Origin: Clostridium muellerianum
GTDB lineage: Bacteria > Bacillota > Clostridia > Clostridiales > Clostridiaceae
Assembly (NCBI RefSeq): GCF_012926525.1
Contig: NZ_JABBNI010000001.1
Location: forward strand, 1-64,000
Direction: 5' to 3'
DNA length: 64,000 nucleotides
Part shown: one piece after another, positions 16,516-25,983 of the stretch
Layout: each line of letters starts with the position of its first letter
Numbering within the stretch: position 1 is the first letter of the stretch
The notes under the pieces: model-generated
Database searches by the model: none
What the model saw: the letters and a program-made list of their open reading frames with translations, nothing else
Told to the model about the DNA's origin: nothing
Translations under genes and position numbers: made by a program

Positions 16516-18249
16516 ATGGAATATAAAGAAAAATATAATTTATGGGTAAATTCGGAGTTTTTAGATGAAGATTCAAAAATAGAATTAAAAAAATTGCAAA
16601 ATGAAAAAGAGATAGAAGATAGATTTTACAAAGATTTAGAATTTGGAACAGGTGGATTAAGAGGAATTATCGGGGTAGGAACCAATAGAATGAACATATA
16701 TACTGTAGGTAAAACTACGGAAGGTTTATCCCAATACTTAATAAATAAATATAAAAGCGACATTTCTGTAAGTATAGCTTATGATTCAAGAATAATGTCA
16801 AAAGAGTTTGCAGAGGCAGCAGCATCGACGCTATGCGCTAATGGAATAAAAGTATATTTATTTGAATCCTTAAGACCAACTCCTATTTTATCTTATACTG
16901 TAAGACATCTTAAAAGTAAGGCTGGAATTGTGATAACCGCATCTCATAATCCAAAAGAATATAATGGATATAAGGTTTATGGCGAGGATGGTGGACAGGT
17001 AACAGATAACAATGCAAAGGAAATTTTTTCATTTATTGAAGGAATAAATGATTTTGATAAAGTAAAAACTATGAATTTAGAAGAAGCAAAACAAAGTGGT
17101 CTTCTGGTTATTATAGGAGAAGAAGTAGATAAAGAATATATTGATAGAGTAAAAGCTTTAACTATAAGAAAAGAATTAGTGGACAAATGTGCAAATGACT
17201 TAAAGATAATTTATACTCCAATACATGGAGCGGGAAATATACCAGTGAGGAGAGTTCTTAAGGAATTAGGATATAATAATGTAACTGTAGTAAAGGAACA
17301 AGAACAGCCAGATGGATATTTTCCTACAGCAGCTTATCCTAATCCAGAAGATCCTAAAGTGTTTACTATAGCACTAGATATGGCCAAAAAAATCGAACCA
17401 GATATAATATTTGGAACAGACCCTGATTGCGATAGAATAGGTATAGTTGTTAAGGATAGTAGCGGAGAATATAGAGTGTTAACGGGTAATCAGACAGGAG
17501 CACTTTTAACTCATTATATATTATCATCTTTAAAAGAAAAAAATAAATTGCCTAAAAATGCAGCTGTAATAAAAACAATAGTTACTACTGAAATGGCAGC
17601 TGATATTGCAAAAGAATATGGCGTAAATCTTATAGATGTATTAACTGGATTTAAGTATATAGGTGAGAAAATAGGTGAGTTTGAGAAAAAGGGAGACCAA
17701 AAATACATTTTTGGCTTTGAAGAGAGTTATGGATATTTAGCAGGAGATTTTGTAAGGGATAAAGATGCAGTTATAGCATCAATGCTTATATGTGAAATGA
17801 CATTATATTATAAAAGTAAAGGTATGAGTTTATATGAAGCTTTAATGAATTTATATAATAAATATGGATTTTATAAAGAAACTCTAGTATCTTTAGAGCT
17901 TAAAGGAAAAGAAGGACAAGAAAAAATAGAAAAAGCTCTTCAATATTTAAGACATTCTATGAGTTATAGTTTAGGAGAAGTTAAAATAGTAAAAAAGATG
18001 GATTATAAAATAAGTGTAGAAAAAGATTTAGTAAATATTAATGAAAAAATAATACAATTGCCAAAATCAAATGTACTTAAATTTATAATGGAAGATGACT
18101 CTTGTTTTGTAGTAAGACCTTCAGGCACTGAGCCTAAGATGAAAGTTTATCTATCTGTAATTGGTAATAGTATAAAAGATTCAGAAGAAAAAATGGAATT
18201 ATTCAAAAAAAATGTTATGGAAGTTATAGACGAAGCATGTAATTGCTAA
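16516..18249 (+). CDS. phosphoglucomutase/phosphomannomutase (alpha-D-phosphohexomutase)
   Basis: A 577-residue phosphohexomutase with all four active-site motifs: phosphoserine S143 in T-A-S-H-N-P, the metal loop G-T-D-P-D-C-D-R, the sugar-binding loop G-F-E-E-S-Y-G, and the phosphate-binding loop R-P-S-G-T-E-P near the C-terminus. The length matches the PgcA/ManB-like form of Firmicutes. It interconverts hexose 6- and 1-phosphates, which would feed GalU at 19.6 kb and the polysaccharide genes beyond. The start ATG has AAGGAGG upstream. Glucose versus mannose preference cannot be decided from these motifs. Confidence 0.92.
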   Translation: MEYKEKYNLWVNSEFLDEDSKIELKKLQNEKEIEDRFYKDLEFGTGGLRGIIGVGTNRMNIYTVGKTTEGLSQYLINKYKSDISVSIAYDSRIMSKEFAEAAASTLCANGIKVYLFESLRPTPILSYTVRHLKSKAGIVITASHNPKEYNGYKVYGEDGGQVTDNNAKEIFSFIEGINDFDKVKTMNLEEAKQSGLLVIIGEEVDKEYIDRVKALTIRKELVDKCANDLKIIYTPIHGAGNIPVRRVLKELGYNNVTVVKEQEQPDGYFPTAAYPNPEDPKVFTIALDMAKKIEPDIIFGTDPDCDRIGIVVKDSSGEYRVLTGNQTGALLTHYILSSLKEKNKLPKNAAVIKTIVTTEMAADIAKEYGVNLIDVLTGFKYIGEKIGEFEKKGDQKYIFGFEESYGYLAGDFVRDKDAVIASMLICEMTLYYKSKGMSLYEALMNLYNKYGFYKETLVSLELKGKEGQEKIEKALQYLRHSMSYSLGEVKIVKKMDYKISVEKDLVNINEKIIQLPKSNVLKFIMEDDSCFVVRPSGTEPKMKVYLSVIGNSIKDSEEKMELFKKNVMEVIDEACNC

Positions 18250-18392
18250 AAGAATTAATAACTTTTAGGGTGGAGATAAAGAAGATATTTCTACTTTAGA
18301 AATTAAGTTATAGATTTTTACTTTATATTAACTAGTATTTATAGTAAAATTCAAAGTGTTAAATATATTAAATTAAGTAGGTGTTATATTTT

Positions 18393-19460
18393 ATGAATCC
18401 AAAATCTCATTTTAAAGATAAATTATCTCAAGTTCTATTTTTAGAGATAAAAAAAGAAAATATAAAGAGGTTATTTAATACAGAGGTTAATGAAGACATA
18501 TATATTCCAGTTAAGTCCTCAAGCATAGTGAATCAGGTTAAAACAGAAAAAAATGTAGGAAAAATACCCATAAGTTTTTTTATTGAAGGTATGTTTTATG
18601 TTATAGGAGCAGATGAAAAGTTTAGATTTAATGATATCTATAATAATATACTTATTAATATAGAAGATAGTGATAAATTTATTAAAGGAAAGATTGCAGA
18701 GAATATAAAGCATAAGAATTACGAAGATGCATATATACTTCTTAAAGGATTATCTAAAACTGAAAACAATATAGAAATTTACGATAAACTTTTAATTGTA
18801 GTTGATGAATTAAGAAAATTAGATAAAAGTTATGAAGATGAAGAATTGTCACTTATTGAAATAGTGAAAAAAAATAAAAACTATCCAATGGCATACTTTT
18901 ATGAGGCTATTATAATGAGGGAACAGGGGGATTTTGAAAAAGCTCTTTTTTGTATAAATAATTATACAGAGAATGGAGGAAAAGAGTCTTTGGAAGTTAC
19001 AGAGTTTAAGGAATCATTAAAATTAATTATAAATTATGAAAAAGGTAAAGAAATATTATATGATTCACCAAAAGAAGCTTTAAGTTTACTTTTACCTCTT
19101 GTTAATGAATTTGGTAATGACGCTATTTTATACTATCACATTGCAGTAGCGTATAGAATATTAGAAAATTATGAAAAAGCTATATACTATTTAAATGAAT
19201 CAATGAGCATAGATAGCAATATTATGGAGGTAATAAATGAATTTGGAATTAATTATGCTTCATTAGGTGATTATGAAACTGCTATAGCATACCTAAGAAG
19301 GGCATTTGAAGCAACTAAATCTATAGAAATATGTACTAACCTTATTATGTGTTACTTGAATAACAATGACATAAAAAATGCTAAACTTCATTTAGAAATT
19401 GCAAAAAAGATAAATCCTGAGGATGATGTTGTGGTGGAACTTGACGGTATAATAAAGTAA
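18393..19460 (+). CDS. tetratricopeptide repeat protein
   Basis: A 355-residue soluble protein. The C-terminal third (about residues 225-350) contains TPR-like helix pairs, for example Y-Y-H-I-A-V-A-Y-R-I-L-E-N-Y-E-K-A-I and N-Y-A-S-L-G-D-Y-E-T-A-I-A-Y-L. The N-terminal part is not recognised. TPRs mediate protein contacts, and no enzymatic motif is visible. I chose ATG 18393, nine bases after TAAGTAGGTG. The gene sits between the phosphohexomutase and galU, at the left edge of the polysaccharide locus, so a link to surface polymer assembly is possible but only positional. Confidence 0.7.
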   Translation: MNPKSHFKDKLSQVLFLEIKKENIKRLFNTEVNEDIYIPVKSSSIVNQVKTEKNVGKIPISFFIEGMFYVIGADEKFRFNDIYNNILINIEDSDKFIKGKIAENIKHKNYEDAYILLKGLSKTENNIEIYDKLLIVVDELRKLDKSYEDEELSLIEIVKKNKNYPMAYFYEAIIMREQGDFEKALFCINNYTENGGKESLEVTEFKESLKLIINYEKGKEILYDSPKEALSLLLPLVNEFGNDAILYYHIAVAYRILENYEKAIYYLNESMSIDSNIMEVINEFGINYASLGDYETAIAYLRRAFEATKSIEICTNLIMCYLNNNDIKNAKLHLEIAKKINPEDDVVVELDGIIK

Positions 19461-19561
19461 TTACTGCTTTTTATACAGGTATATAAATTAAAATAAATGT
19501 GAAAAATAAATTGGATGTGTATTTTGTAATATTTTTAATTGGAAGTGAAAGGGGATTTGTT

Positions 19562-20482
19562 ATGACAGTAAAAAAAGCTATAATACCTGCAGCCGGACTT
19601 GGAACAAGATTTTTGCCAGCAACTAAGGCACAGCCAAAAGAGATGCTTCCTATAGTAGATAAGCCTACAATACAATATATTATAGAGGAAGCAGTAGCTT
19701 CAGGAATAGAAGAAATACTTATAATAACAGGAAGAAATAAAAGGGCTATAGAAGATCATTTTGATAAGTCAGTAGAATTAGAAAAGGATTTAGAAGATCA
19801 TAAAAAAGAAGATTTACTATATCTAGTTAGAGAAATATCTAATATGGCAGATATATATTATATAAGACAAAAGGAACCTAAAGGACTTGGACACGCCATA
19901 AGTTGTGCAGAAACTTTTGTAGGAAATGAGCCCTTTGCAGTAATGTTAGGTGATGATGTAGTAGATAGTAAAATTCCTTGCTTAAAGCAGCTTATAGACT
20001 GTTATGATGAATATAAAACATCTATTATAGGAGTTCAAGAAGTTAATAAGGAAGATGTATATAAGTATGGAATAGTAAAAGGAATGTACATTGAGGACAG
20101 TGTTTATAAAGTAAAAGATTTAATTGAAAAACCTAAAGTAGAAGAGGCACCTTCAAATATTGCAATACTAGGACGATATATAATAACCCCTGCTATATTT
20201 GATATATTAAAAAACACTATTCCGGGTAAAGGAGATGAAATTCAACTTACAGATGCACTAAGAACATTGATTAAATCTGAAGCAATGTATGCGTATAGTT
20301 TTGAAGGAAGAAGATATGATGTAGGAGATAAATTGGGATTCCTTAAAGCTACAGTCGAGTATGCATTAAAAAGGGATGAACTTAAAGAACCTTTTATGGA
20401 ATATCTTTTAACATTAGGTGAAACAGAGTTTTTTAAAAATCTTAAAAATGAAATATCAGAAAATAAGGAAAAAGGGCTGTAA
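19562..20482 (+). CDS. galU: UTP-glucose-1-phosphate uridylyltransferase
   Basis: A 306-residue GalU. The nucleotidyltransferase signature A-A-G-L-G-T-R-F-L-P-A-T-K begins at about residue 9, followed by P-K-E-M-L-P-I-V-D-K-P. Later motifs include G-L-G-H-A-I-S-C and L-G-D-D-V. It makes UDP-glucose from UTP and glucose 1-phosphate in the cytoplasm, a precursor for the glycosyltransferases downstream. ATG 19562 follows AAAGGGG; the frame extends upstream to 19499 but without a site there. It is the first enzymatic gene of the polysaccharide locus. Confidence 0.95.
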   Translation: MTVKKAIIPAAGLGTRFLPATKAQPKEMLPIVDKPTIQYIIEEAVASGIEEILIITGRNKRAIEDHFDKSVELEKDLEDHKKEDLLYLVREISNMADIYYIRQKEPKGLGHAISCAETFVGNEPFAVMLGDDVVDSKIPCLKQLIDCYDEYKTSIIGVQEVNKEDVYKYGIVKGMYIEDSVYKVKDLIEKPKVEEAPSNIAILGRYIITPAIFDILKNTIPGKGDEIQLTDALRTLIKSEAMYAYSFEGRRYDVGDKLGFLKATVEYALKRDELKEPFMEYLLTLGETEFFKNLKNEISENKEKGL

Positions 20483-20614
20483 TATCTTACAACTCTTTTT
20501 TAAGTGTGCTCCATTCTTTAAAAAAATATATTGAATAATTTTTTCTATGATGTAAAATAGAAAAAGGGAGTTTTAGTACAAAGTTTTTACAATAATGTTT
20601 AAGGATGTGTTAAC

Positions 20615-22453
20615 ATGGAGAAAGATAAAAAGCTTATAATATATGATATAGTTTTTCTTATAGTTTCTTTATATTTTGCTTTTCTTTTGAAATTTAATTT
20701 CAAGATACCACCAGAGGATATGGTATTTTTAAAATTATCATTAATTCCAGTGGTTGTTATAACTTTAATATGTAATAAGTTCTTCAAATTATATAATAGT
20801 ATATGGAAATATGCTTCTATTGAAGAACTGATGTCTATTATATATTCGATATCTGTATCAAATATTATATTTGTAATATATAGTTATCTTATAACTTATA
20901 AGTTTTTAGAAAAGACTTATTATAGATTTCCATTTTCAGTACATATAATATTTTGGATATTATCTGTAATTGCATTAGGCGGAATAAGATTTAATTATAG
21001 GGTTAAGGAAGAAAGTAAGGGAGAAAAGGTTGGCAAAAAGCATGATAAGAAATTGCTTATAATTGGAGCTGGTGATGCTTCAGCAATGCTTATAAAGGAG
21101 ATAAAAAGACATAAAGATTTAAATTATGATATAGTAGGACTTATAGATGATGATGAATCTAAAAAAGAAAAATTAATTAATGGAATAAAAGTTATAGGTG
21201 GTAGAGATCAGATAAATAGAATATGTACTCAAAAGGGAGTAGAGGAAATTATACTTGCTATACCGTCAGCTGATCTTAATATAAAAAGGGAGATAATAAA
21301 TATATGCAAAAGTACTAATTGTAAGTTAAAAACTCTTCCTGGAATATACCAAATAATAGATGGGAAAATTAATATAAGCAAGTTGAGAGATGTTAATATA
21401 GAAGATTTATTAGGAAGAGATGAAGTTAAACTTAATAATGAAAATATTAATAGGTACATAAAAGATAAAACCATTCTTGTTACAGGAGGCGGTGGCTCAA
21501 TAGGATCAGAGCTTTGTAGGCAAATAGCTAGGTTTAGTCCTAAAAAACTATTGATATTAGATATTTATGAAAACAATGTCTATGATGTACAAATGGAATT
21601 AAATTACAATCAGCCTGACCTTAACAAAGAAGTTATCATAGCTTCTATAAGAGATAAAAAACGAATGAATAAAATTTTTGATAAGTATAAGCCAGATGTG
21701 GTATTTCATGCAGCAGCGCATAAACATGTGCCTTTAATGGAAGGTAATCCATCAGAAGCTATTAAAAATAATATTATAGGTACATACAATGTGCTTAGAT
21801 GTTGTGATGAATTTAAAGTTAAAAAATTTGTGCAAATAAGCACGGATAAAGCTGTAAATCCTACAAATATAATGGGAGCTACAAAAAGATTTTGCGAAAT
21901 TATGGTTCAAGCCTTTGATAGGGCTAGTGAAACAGAATATGTGGCAGTTAGATTTGGTAATGTTTTAGGAAGTAATGGTTCAGTAATACCATTATTCAAA
22001 AAACAAATAGCTCATGGAGGTCCAGTTACAGTAACCCATCCTGAAATAAATAGATTTTTTATGACTATTCCAGAAGCAGCACAGCTTGTAATTCAAGCAG
22101 GGGCTATAGCTAAAGGTGGAGAAATATTTGTATTGGATATGGGTCAACCAGTAAAAATAGCGGATTTGGCTAGAGATTTGATAACTTTATCAGGTTATAA
22201 GCCTGATGTAGACATAAAAATAGAGTATACAGGACTTAGACCTGGTGAGAAGTTGTATGAAGAATTGTTAATGAATGAGGTTGCATTAACTTCTACAGAA
22301 CATGATAAAATATTTGTAGATAAACCTATTGGTGAAGATATGAAATTTATAGAAGAATCAATAGATCAGTTTAGTAATGTTGCCTATATGGATAAGGAAA
22401 GCATAATTAAGCTTGTAGAGGAAAAGGTACCAACATATAAAAGAAAACAATAA
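20615..22453 (+). CDS. polysaccharide biosynthesis NDP-sugar dehydratase/epimerase (CapD/WbpM/FlaA1 family)
   Basis: A 612-residue membrane protein with about four N-terminal transmembrane helices (residues 8-115), a Rossmann-like CoA-binding-type domain (about 140-260) and a C-terminal short-chain dehydrogenase domain. The latter has T-G-G-G-G-S-I-G-S-E near residue 290 and S-T-D-K-A-V-N-P-T-N-I-M-G-A-T-K. Met replaces the usual catalytic Tyr, as in WbpM-type UDP-GlcNAc 4,6-dehydratases. It would supply a 6-deoxy-4-keto sugar for the first residue of the repeat unit. The start ATG follows AAGGATG. Confidence 0.9.
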   Translation: MEKDKKLIIYDIVFLIVSLYFAFLLKFNFKIPPEDMVFLKLSLIPVVVITLICNKFFKLYNSIWKYASIEELMSIIYSISVSNIIFVIYSYLITYKFLEKTYYRFPFSVHIIFWILSVIALGGIRFNYRVKEESKGEKVGKKHDKKLLIIGAGDASAMLIKEIKRHKDLNYDIVGLIDDDESKKEKLINGIKVIGGRDQINRICTQKGVEEIILAIPSADLNIKREIINICKSTNCKLKTLPGIYQIIDGKINISKLRDVNIEDLLGRDEVKLNNENINRYIKDKTILVTGGGGSIGSELCRQIARFSPKKLLILDIYENNVYDVQMELNYNQPDLNKEVIIASIRDKKRMNKIFDKYKPDVVFHAAAHKHVPLMEGNPSEAIKNNIIGTYNVLRCCDEFKVKKFVQISTDKAVNPTNIMGATKRFCEIMVQAFDRASETEYVAVRFGNVLGSNGSVIPLFKKQIAHGGPVTVTHPEINRFFMTIPEAAQLVIQAGAIAKGGEIFVLDMGQPVKIADLARDLITLSGYKPDVDIKIEYTGLRPGEKLYEELLMNEVALTSTEHDKIFVDKPIGEDMKFIEESIDQFSNVAYMDKESIIKLVEEKVPTYKRKQ

Positions 22454-22577
22454 AGTGAATTACAAATAATAAATTAAACTTATTATTTGTTAAGTATATT
22501 TCAGATTAAGTAAAAAATCATATCTGAAGGTGATAAGTGTGTTAATATATAAGCATACAGAAAATTAAGCCGGTAAA

Positions 22578-22599
22578 CGTAACAGTAGATACAGTTACG
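22578..22599 (+). other. leader hairpin before the nucleotide-sugar dehydrogenase
   Basis: CGTAAC (22578-22583) pairs with GTTACG (22594-22599) in the 175-bp gap, 13 bp before the GGGAGG site. A second possible pair, TTTCAGAT with ATCTGAA (22499-22528), lies upstream. No known riboswitch was recognised. Confidence 0.3.
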
Positions 22600-22628
22600 A
22601 TATTATAAGAAATACGGGAGGAAGAAAG

Positions 22629-23945
22629 ATGTCACAGTTAAGAGATGAATTAATATTAAGACTAAAAAACAAAACAGCTAAACTAGGTGTTGTAGGATTG
22701 GGTTATGTAGGACTTCCACTTGCAGTTGAAAAAGCTAAAGCTGGATATAATGTCATAGGATTTGATGTTCAAGATAAAAAAGTAGAAATGGTAAATAAAG
22801 GTGAAAATTATATAGGAGATATAGTAGATACAGATTTAGAAAGGCTAGTAAAGGAAGGAAAGTTAAAAGCTACTACAGATTTTAGTTTTGTAGAAAGTGT
22901 AGATGCTGTTTCAATAGCAGTACCAACACCATTAGATTTATACAAACAACCAGATTTATCTTATGTTGTAAGTTCGGCTAAGAGTGTTGCAAAATATTTA
23001 CACAGAGGAATGCTTATAGTTCTTGAAAGTACAACATATCCAGGAACTACTGAAGAAGTATTAAAGCCAATTCTAGAAGAAAGTGGATTAAAATGTGGAA
23101 AAGATTTCTTTTTGGCATTTTCACCAGAGAGAGTTGATCCAGGTAATAAACAATTCAAAACTAAAAATACTCCAAAAGTAGTTGGTGGTTGTACAACAGA
23201 ATGTACCGAAGTTGCTGCTACTCTTTATAGAAGTGTTCTAGAAGGAGAAGTTTTCACAGTATCTTCACCAGCTGTAGCTGAGATGGAAAAAATACTTGAA
23301 AATACTTTTAGAAATATAAATATAGGTCTTGCAAATGAAATGGCTATATTATGCAATAGAATGAAAATAGATATATGGGAAGTAATAGAAGCTGCAAAAA
23401 CTAAGCCATATGGATTTATGCCATTCTATCCAGGTCCAGGACTTGGTGGTCATTGTATACCATTAGACCCATTCTATTTATCATGGAAAGCTAAAGAATT
23501 TGATTTCCATACTAAATTAATAGAGGCATCAGGAGATATAAATGATTCCATGCCAGCTTTTGTAGTAGATAATGCAATGAAGCTTTTAAATACTCAAAAG
23601 AAAGCAATGAATGGTGCAAATGTATTATTATTAGGTGTAGCATATAAAAATGATATTGATGATATGAGAGAATCACCAGCTCTTAAAGTTATAGAACACT
23701 TAGAGAAGAATGGTGCCAATGTAATAATAAATGATCCTTATATTCCTAAATTTAAACACAATGGAAAAGAGTATGTTTCAGTAGAGTGGGAAGAGGCTAT
23801 AAAAACTGCTGATATTGTAATTATAACTACAAACCATAGTTGTTATGATTATGAAACAATAGTTGAAAAAGCTAATTTACTTTATGATACAAGAAATGCT
23901 ACAAAGGATGTAAAGAATAACAGAGAAAAAATTCATAAGCTTTAA
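22629..23945 (+). CDS. nucleotide-sugar dehydrogenase (UDP-GlcNAc/UDP-ManNAc/UDP-Glc dehydrogenase family)
   Basis: A 438-residue NAD-dependent enzyme. The N-terminal NAD-binding motif is G-V-V-G-L-G-Y-V-G-L-P-L-A. The middle domain has A-E-M-E-K-I-L-E-N-T-F-R-N. The catalytic cysteine is in P-G-P-G-L-G-G-H-C-I-P, and the C-terminal domain has G-V-A-Y-K-N-D-I-D-D-M-R-E-S-P. It oxidises a UDP-sugar at C6 to the uronic acid. The two genes that follow encode a Gfo/Idh-type dehydrogenase and a hexapeptide acyltransferase, the same companions as in the Pseudomonas wbpA-B-D route, so UDP-GlcNAc is a likely substrate. GGGAGG lies upstream of the ATG. Confidence 0.9.
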   Translation: MSQLRDELILRLKNKTAKLGVVGLGYVGLPLAVEKAKAGYNVIGFDVQDKKVEMVNKGENYIGDIVDTDLERLVKEGKLKATTDFSFVESVDAVSIAVPTPLDLYKQPDLSYVVSSAKSVAKYLHRGMLIVLESTTYPGTTEEVLKPILEESGLKCGKDFFLAFSPERVDPGNKQFKTKNTPKVVGGCTTECTEVAATLYRSVLEGEVFTVSSPAVAEMEKILENTFRNINIGLANEMAILCNRMKIDIWEVIEAAKTKPYGFMPFYPGPGLGGHCIPLDPFYLSWKAKEFDFHTKLIEASGDINDSMPAFVVDNAMKLLNTQKKAMNGANVLLLGVAYKNDIDDMRESPALKVIEHLEKNGANVIINDPYIPKFKHNGKEYVSVEWEEAIKTADIVIITTNHSCYDYETIVEKANLLYDTRNATKDVKNNREKIHKL

Positions 23946-23952
23946 TATAATG

Positions 23953-23981
23953 TTTTCGGAAGGCACTACACCTTCCGAAAA
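23953..23981 (+). other. intercistronic hairpin
   Basis: TTTTCGGAAGG (23953-23963) pairs perfectly with CCTTCCGAAAA (23971-23981). No T-tract follows (TTATTAAAA), so partial termination or transcript processing within the operon is more likely than full termination. Confidence 0.6.
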
Positions 23982-24035
23982 TTATTAAAAGGCAGTTTTA
24001 TATACAAGAAAATATAAGATTTAGGAGTGATATTT

Positions 24036-25145
24036 GTGAAAAAATTGAAGTTTGCAATTATAGGTTGTGGAAGAATATCATATAAACATGTAGAAGCATT
24101 AATTGATAATCAAGAAGAAGCTGTTTTAGTAGCTGTTTGTGATGTTATAAACGAAAAAGCAGAAGAAAAGAAAAAAGAATATATAACAAAAATAGGAAAA
24201 GAAGTTCAAGTTTCTGTATATACAGATTATAAAGAGATGCTTGAAAAAGAAGATATAGATGTAGTAACTATAGCTACAGAAAGTGGTTATCATCCTGAAA
24301 TATCTAAGTACTGCATGAATAAGAAGAAACATGCTATAGTTGAAAAACCAATGGCATTATCAATAGAAGATGCTGATAGCATGATAAAATGTGCAAAAGA
24401 AAACAATATTAAGCTTTGTGTAAGTCATCAAAATAGGTTTAATGTACCAATACAACAATTAAGAAAAGCTGTAGAGCAAAATAGATTTGGCAGACTTGTT
24501 AATGGAACTGCGAGAATACTTTGGAATAGAAATATGGGTTATTATACTCAAGCGCCATGGAGAGGTACATGGAAGCTTGATGGTGGTACTTTAATGAACC
24601 AGTGTATACATAACATAGACTTATTGCAGTGGATGATGGGCGGAGAAATTGATACTGTATATGCTCAGTGCGATACATTTTTAAGAGATATAGAAGCTGA
24701 AGATTTTGGAGCAATAGTTATAAGATTTAAAAATGGCGCTATAGGAATAGTAGAGGGAAGTGCTTGTGTATATCCAAAGAATTTAGAGGAAACTTTAAGC
24801 ATATTTGGAGAAAAAGGAACTGTAGCTATAGGCGGTCTTGCAGTAAATAAAATAGAAACTTGGAGATTTGAGGATAATAAAGATAATGAGGATGAAATAT
24901 TAAAAGCTCAAGGTGCTGATCCAGATTCTGTTTATGGATTTGGACATAATCCATTATTTAAAGATATGATAGATGCTATAAATAATGATAGAGCTCCTCT
25001 TGTAAGCGGTGAAGAAGGTAAAAAGGGTATGTCTATAATTCTTGCAGCGTATAAGTCAAGACTTACAGGAATGCCAGTTAAGTTCCCAATGGAAAGTTTT
25101 TCAACTACGGAAATGGTGAATGTAGAAAAAATACATAAAAAATAG
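24036..25145 (+). CDS. Gfo/Idh/MocA family oxidoreductase (WbpB-like)
   Basis: A 369-residue NAD-dependent dehydrogenase. The N-terminal Rossmann motif is A-I-I-G-C-G-R-I-S, the family motif V-E-K-P-M-A-L is at about residue 105, and the C-terminal alpha/beta domain includes G-G-G-T-L-M-N-Q-C-I-H-N-I-D-L-L. In the wbp-type pathway this enzyme oxidises C3 of the UDP-amino-uronic acid. The position between a UDP-sugar dehydrogenase and an acyltransferase supports this reading. The start is GTG 24036, eight bases after AGGAG; the in-frame GTG 24027 overlaps that site. Confidence 0.88.
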   Translation: MKKLKFAIIGCGRISYKHVEALIDNQEEAVLVAVCDVINEKAEEKKKEYITKIGKEVQVSVYTDYKEMLEKEDIDVVTIATESGYHPEISKYCMNKKKHAIVEKPMALSIEDADSMIKCAKENNIKLCVSHQNRFNVPIQQLRKAVEQNRFGRLVNGTARILWNRNMGYYTQAPWRGTWKLDGGTLMNQCIHNIDLLQWMMGGEIDTVYAQCDTFLRDIEAEDFGAIVIRFKNGAIGIVEGSACVYPKNLEETLSIFGEKGTVAIGGLAVNKIETWRFEDNKDNEDEILKAQGADPDSVYGFGHNPLFKDMIDAINNDRAPLVSGEEGKKGMSIILAAYKSRLTGMPVKFPMESFSTTEMVNVEKIHKK

Positions 25146-25168
25146 TGTTTTAGAATGGAGAATTGAAA

Positions 25169-25912
25169 ATGGAAAACTATATATCGGGTAAAGCTAAAAT
25201 AGGCGCTAATGTAAGCCTTGGAAGATTTGTAGTAATAGAAGATGATGTGGTTTTAGGAGATAACTGTCTTATAGGTCACAATGTAGTAATACATAAAGGT
25301 ACTAAGGTAGGAAATAATGTTAGAATAGATGATAATACAGTAGTAGGAAAACAACCTATGAGAGCTGTAAATAGTATATTCAAAGATGAGAAGGAATTCC
25401 CAGGAGCGAAAATAGGAGAAGGATGCTTAATAGGAGCAGGTGTTATTATTTACTGTGGCTGTGAAATAGGAGAAAAAACTCTTATTGCAGACTTAGCTAC
25501 TGTAAGGGAAAATGTAACTATAGGAAGTAAAACTATAATAGGAAGAGGAACTGCTGTTGAAAACTTCTGCAAGGTTGGTTCAAATTGCAAATTAGAAACA
25601 AATGTATATTTGACAGCATATTCTGTAGTTGAAGACAATGTATTTATAGCGCCTGGAGTAGTAACTTCAAATGATAACTTTGCAGCTCGTTCAAAGGAAA
25701 GATACAATCATTTTAAGGGAGTTACTGTTAAGAAGGGTGGAAGAATTGGAGCTCAGGCTACAATATTACCTGGAAAAGTTATAAATGAAGATGGTTTTGT
25801 AGCTGCAGGAAGTCTAGTAACAAAAGATGTACAAAAGGAAATTATAGTGGCAGGAAATCCAGCTAAAGAATTGAGAAAAGTGCCAGAAGATCAACTACTT
25901 AGGAATCAATAA
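25169..25912 (+). CDS. left-handed beta-helix acyltransferase (WbpD/hexapeptide family)
   Basis: A 247-residue protein made almost entirely of hexapeptide repeats (isoleucine or valine every sixth residue, for example I-G-A-N-V-S-L-G and V-V-I-H-K-G-T-K-V). The C-terminus reads A-G-N-P-A-K-E-L, typical of this class. It would N-acetylate an amino sugar nucleotide. In the wbp pathway the substrate is the 3-amino sugar made by an aminotransferase (WbpE), but no such aminotransferase is encoded in this window. ATG 25169 has TGGAG upstream. The wider family also includes tetrahydrodipicolinate acetyltransferases, which the context argues against. Confidence 0.85.
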   Translation: MENYISGKAKIGANVSLGRFVVIEDDVVLGDNCLIGHNVVIHKGTKVGNNVRIDDNTVVGKQPMRAVNSIFKDEKEFPGAKIGEGCLIGAGVIIYCGCEIGEKTLIADLATVRENVTIGSKTIIGRGTAVENFCKVGSNCKLETNVYLTAYSVVEDNVFIAPGVVTSNDNFAARSKERYNHFKGVTVKKGGRIGAQATILPGKVINEDGFVAAGSLVTKDVQKEIIVAGNPAKELRKVPEDQLLRNQ

Positions 25913-25921
25913 TATATAACA

Positions 25922-25955
25922 TTATTCAGCAGATAGTTGGCAATGTCCATTGTCA
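25922..25955 (+). other. short intergenic hairpin
   Basis: AGTTGGCAAT and ATTGTCAACT in the gap after the acyltransferase pair around a short loop, with one mismatch. Short inverted repeats of TTGACA/TGTCAA composition are frequent in clostridial gaps; no T-tract follows except TGCTGTTTTA. Confidence 0.3.
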
Positions 25956-25983
25956 ACTGTTGCTGTTTTAGGGAGTGTAATTA

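Noticed and set aside
22499-22628. Possible riboswitch before the nucleotide-sugar dehydrogenase
   Set aside because: Two small hairpins are present, but I could not match the c-di-GMP, T-box or other known aptamer cores, so only a hairpin is reported.
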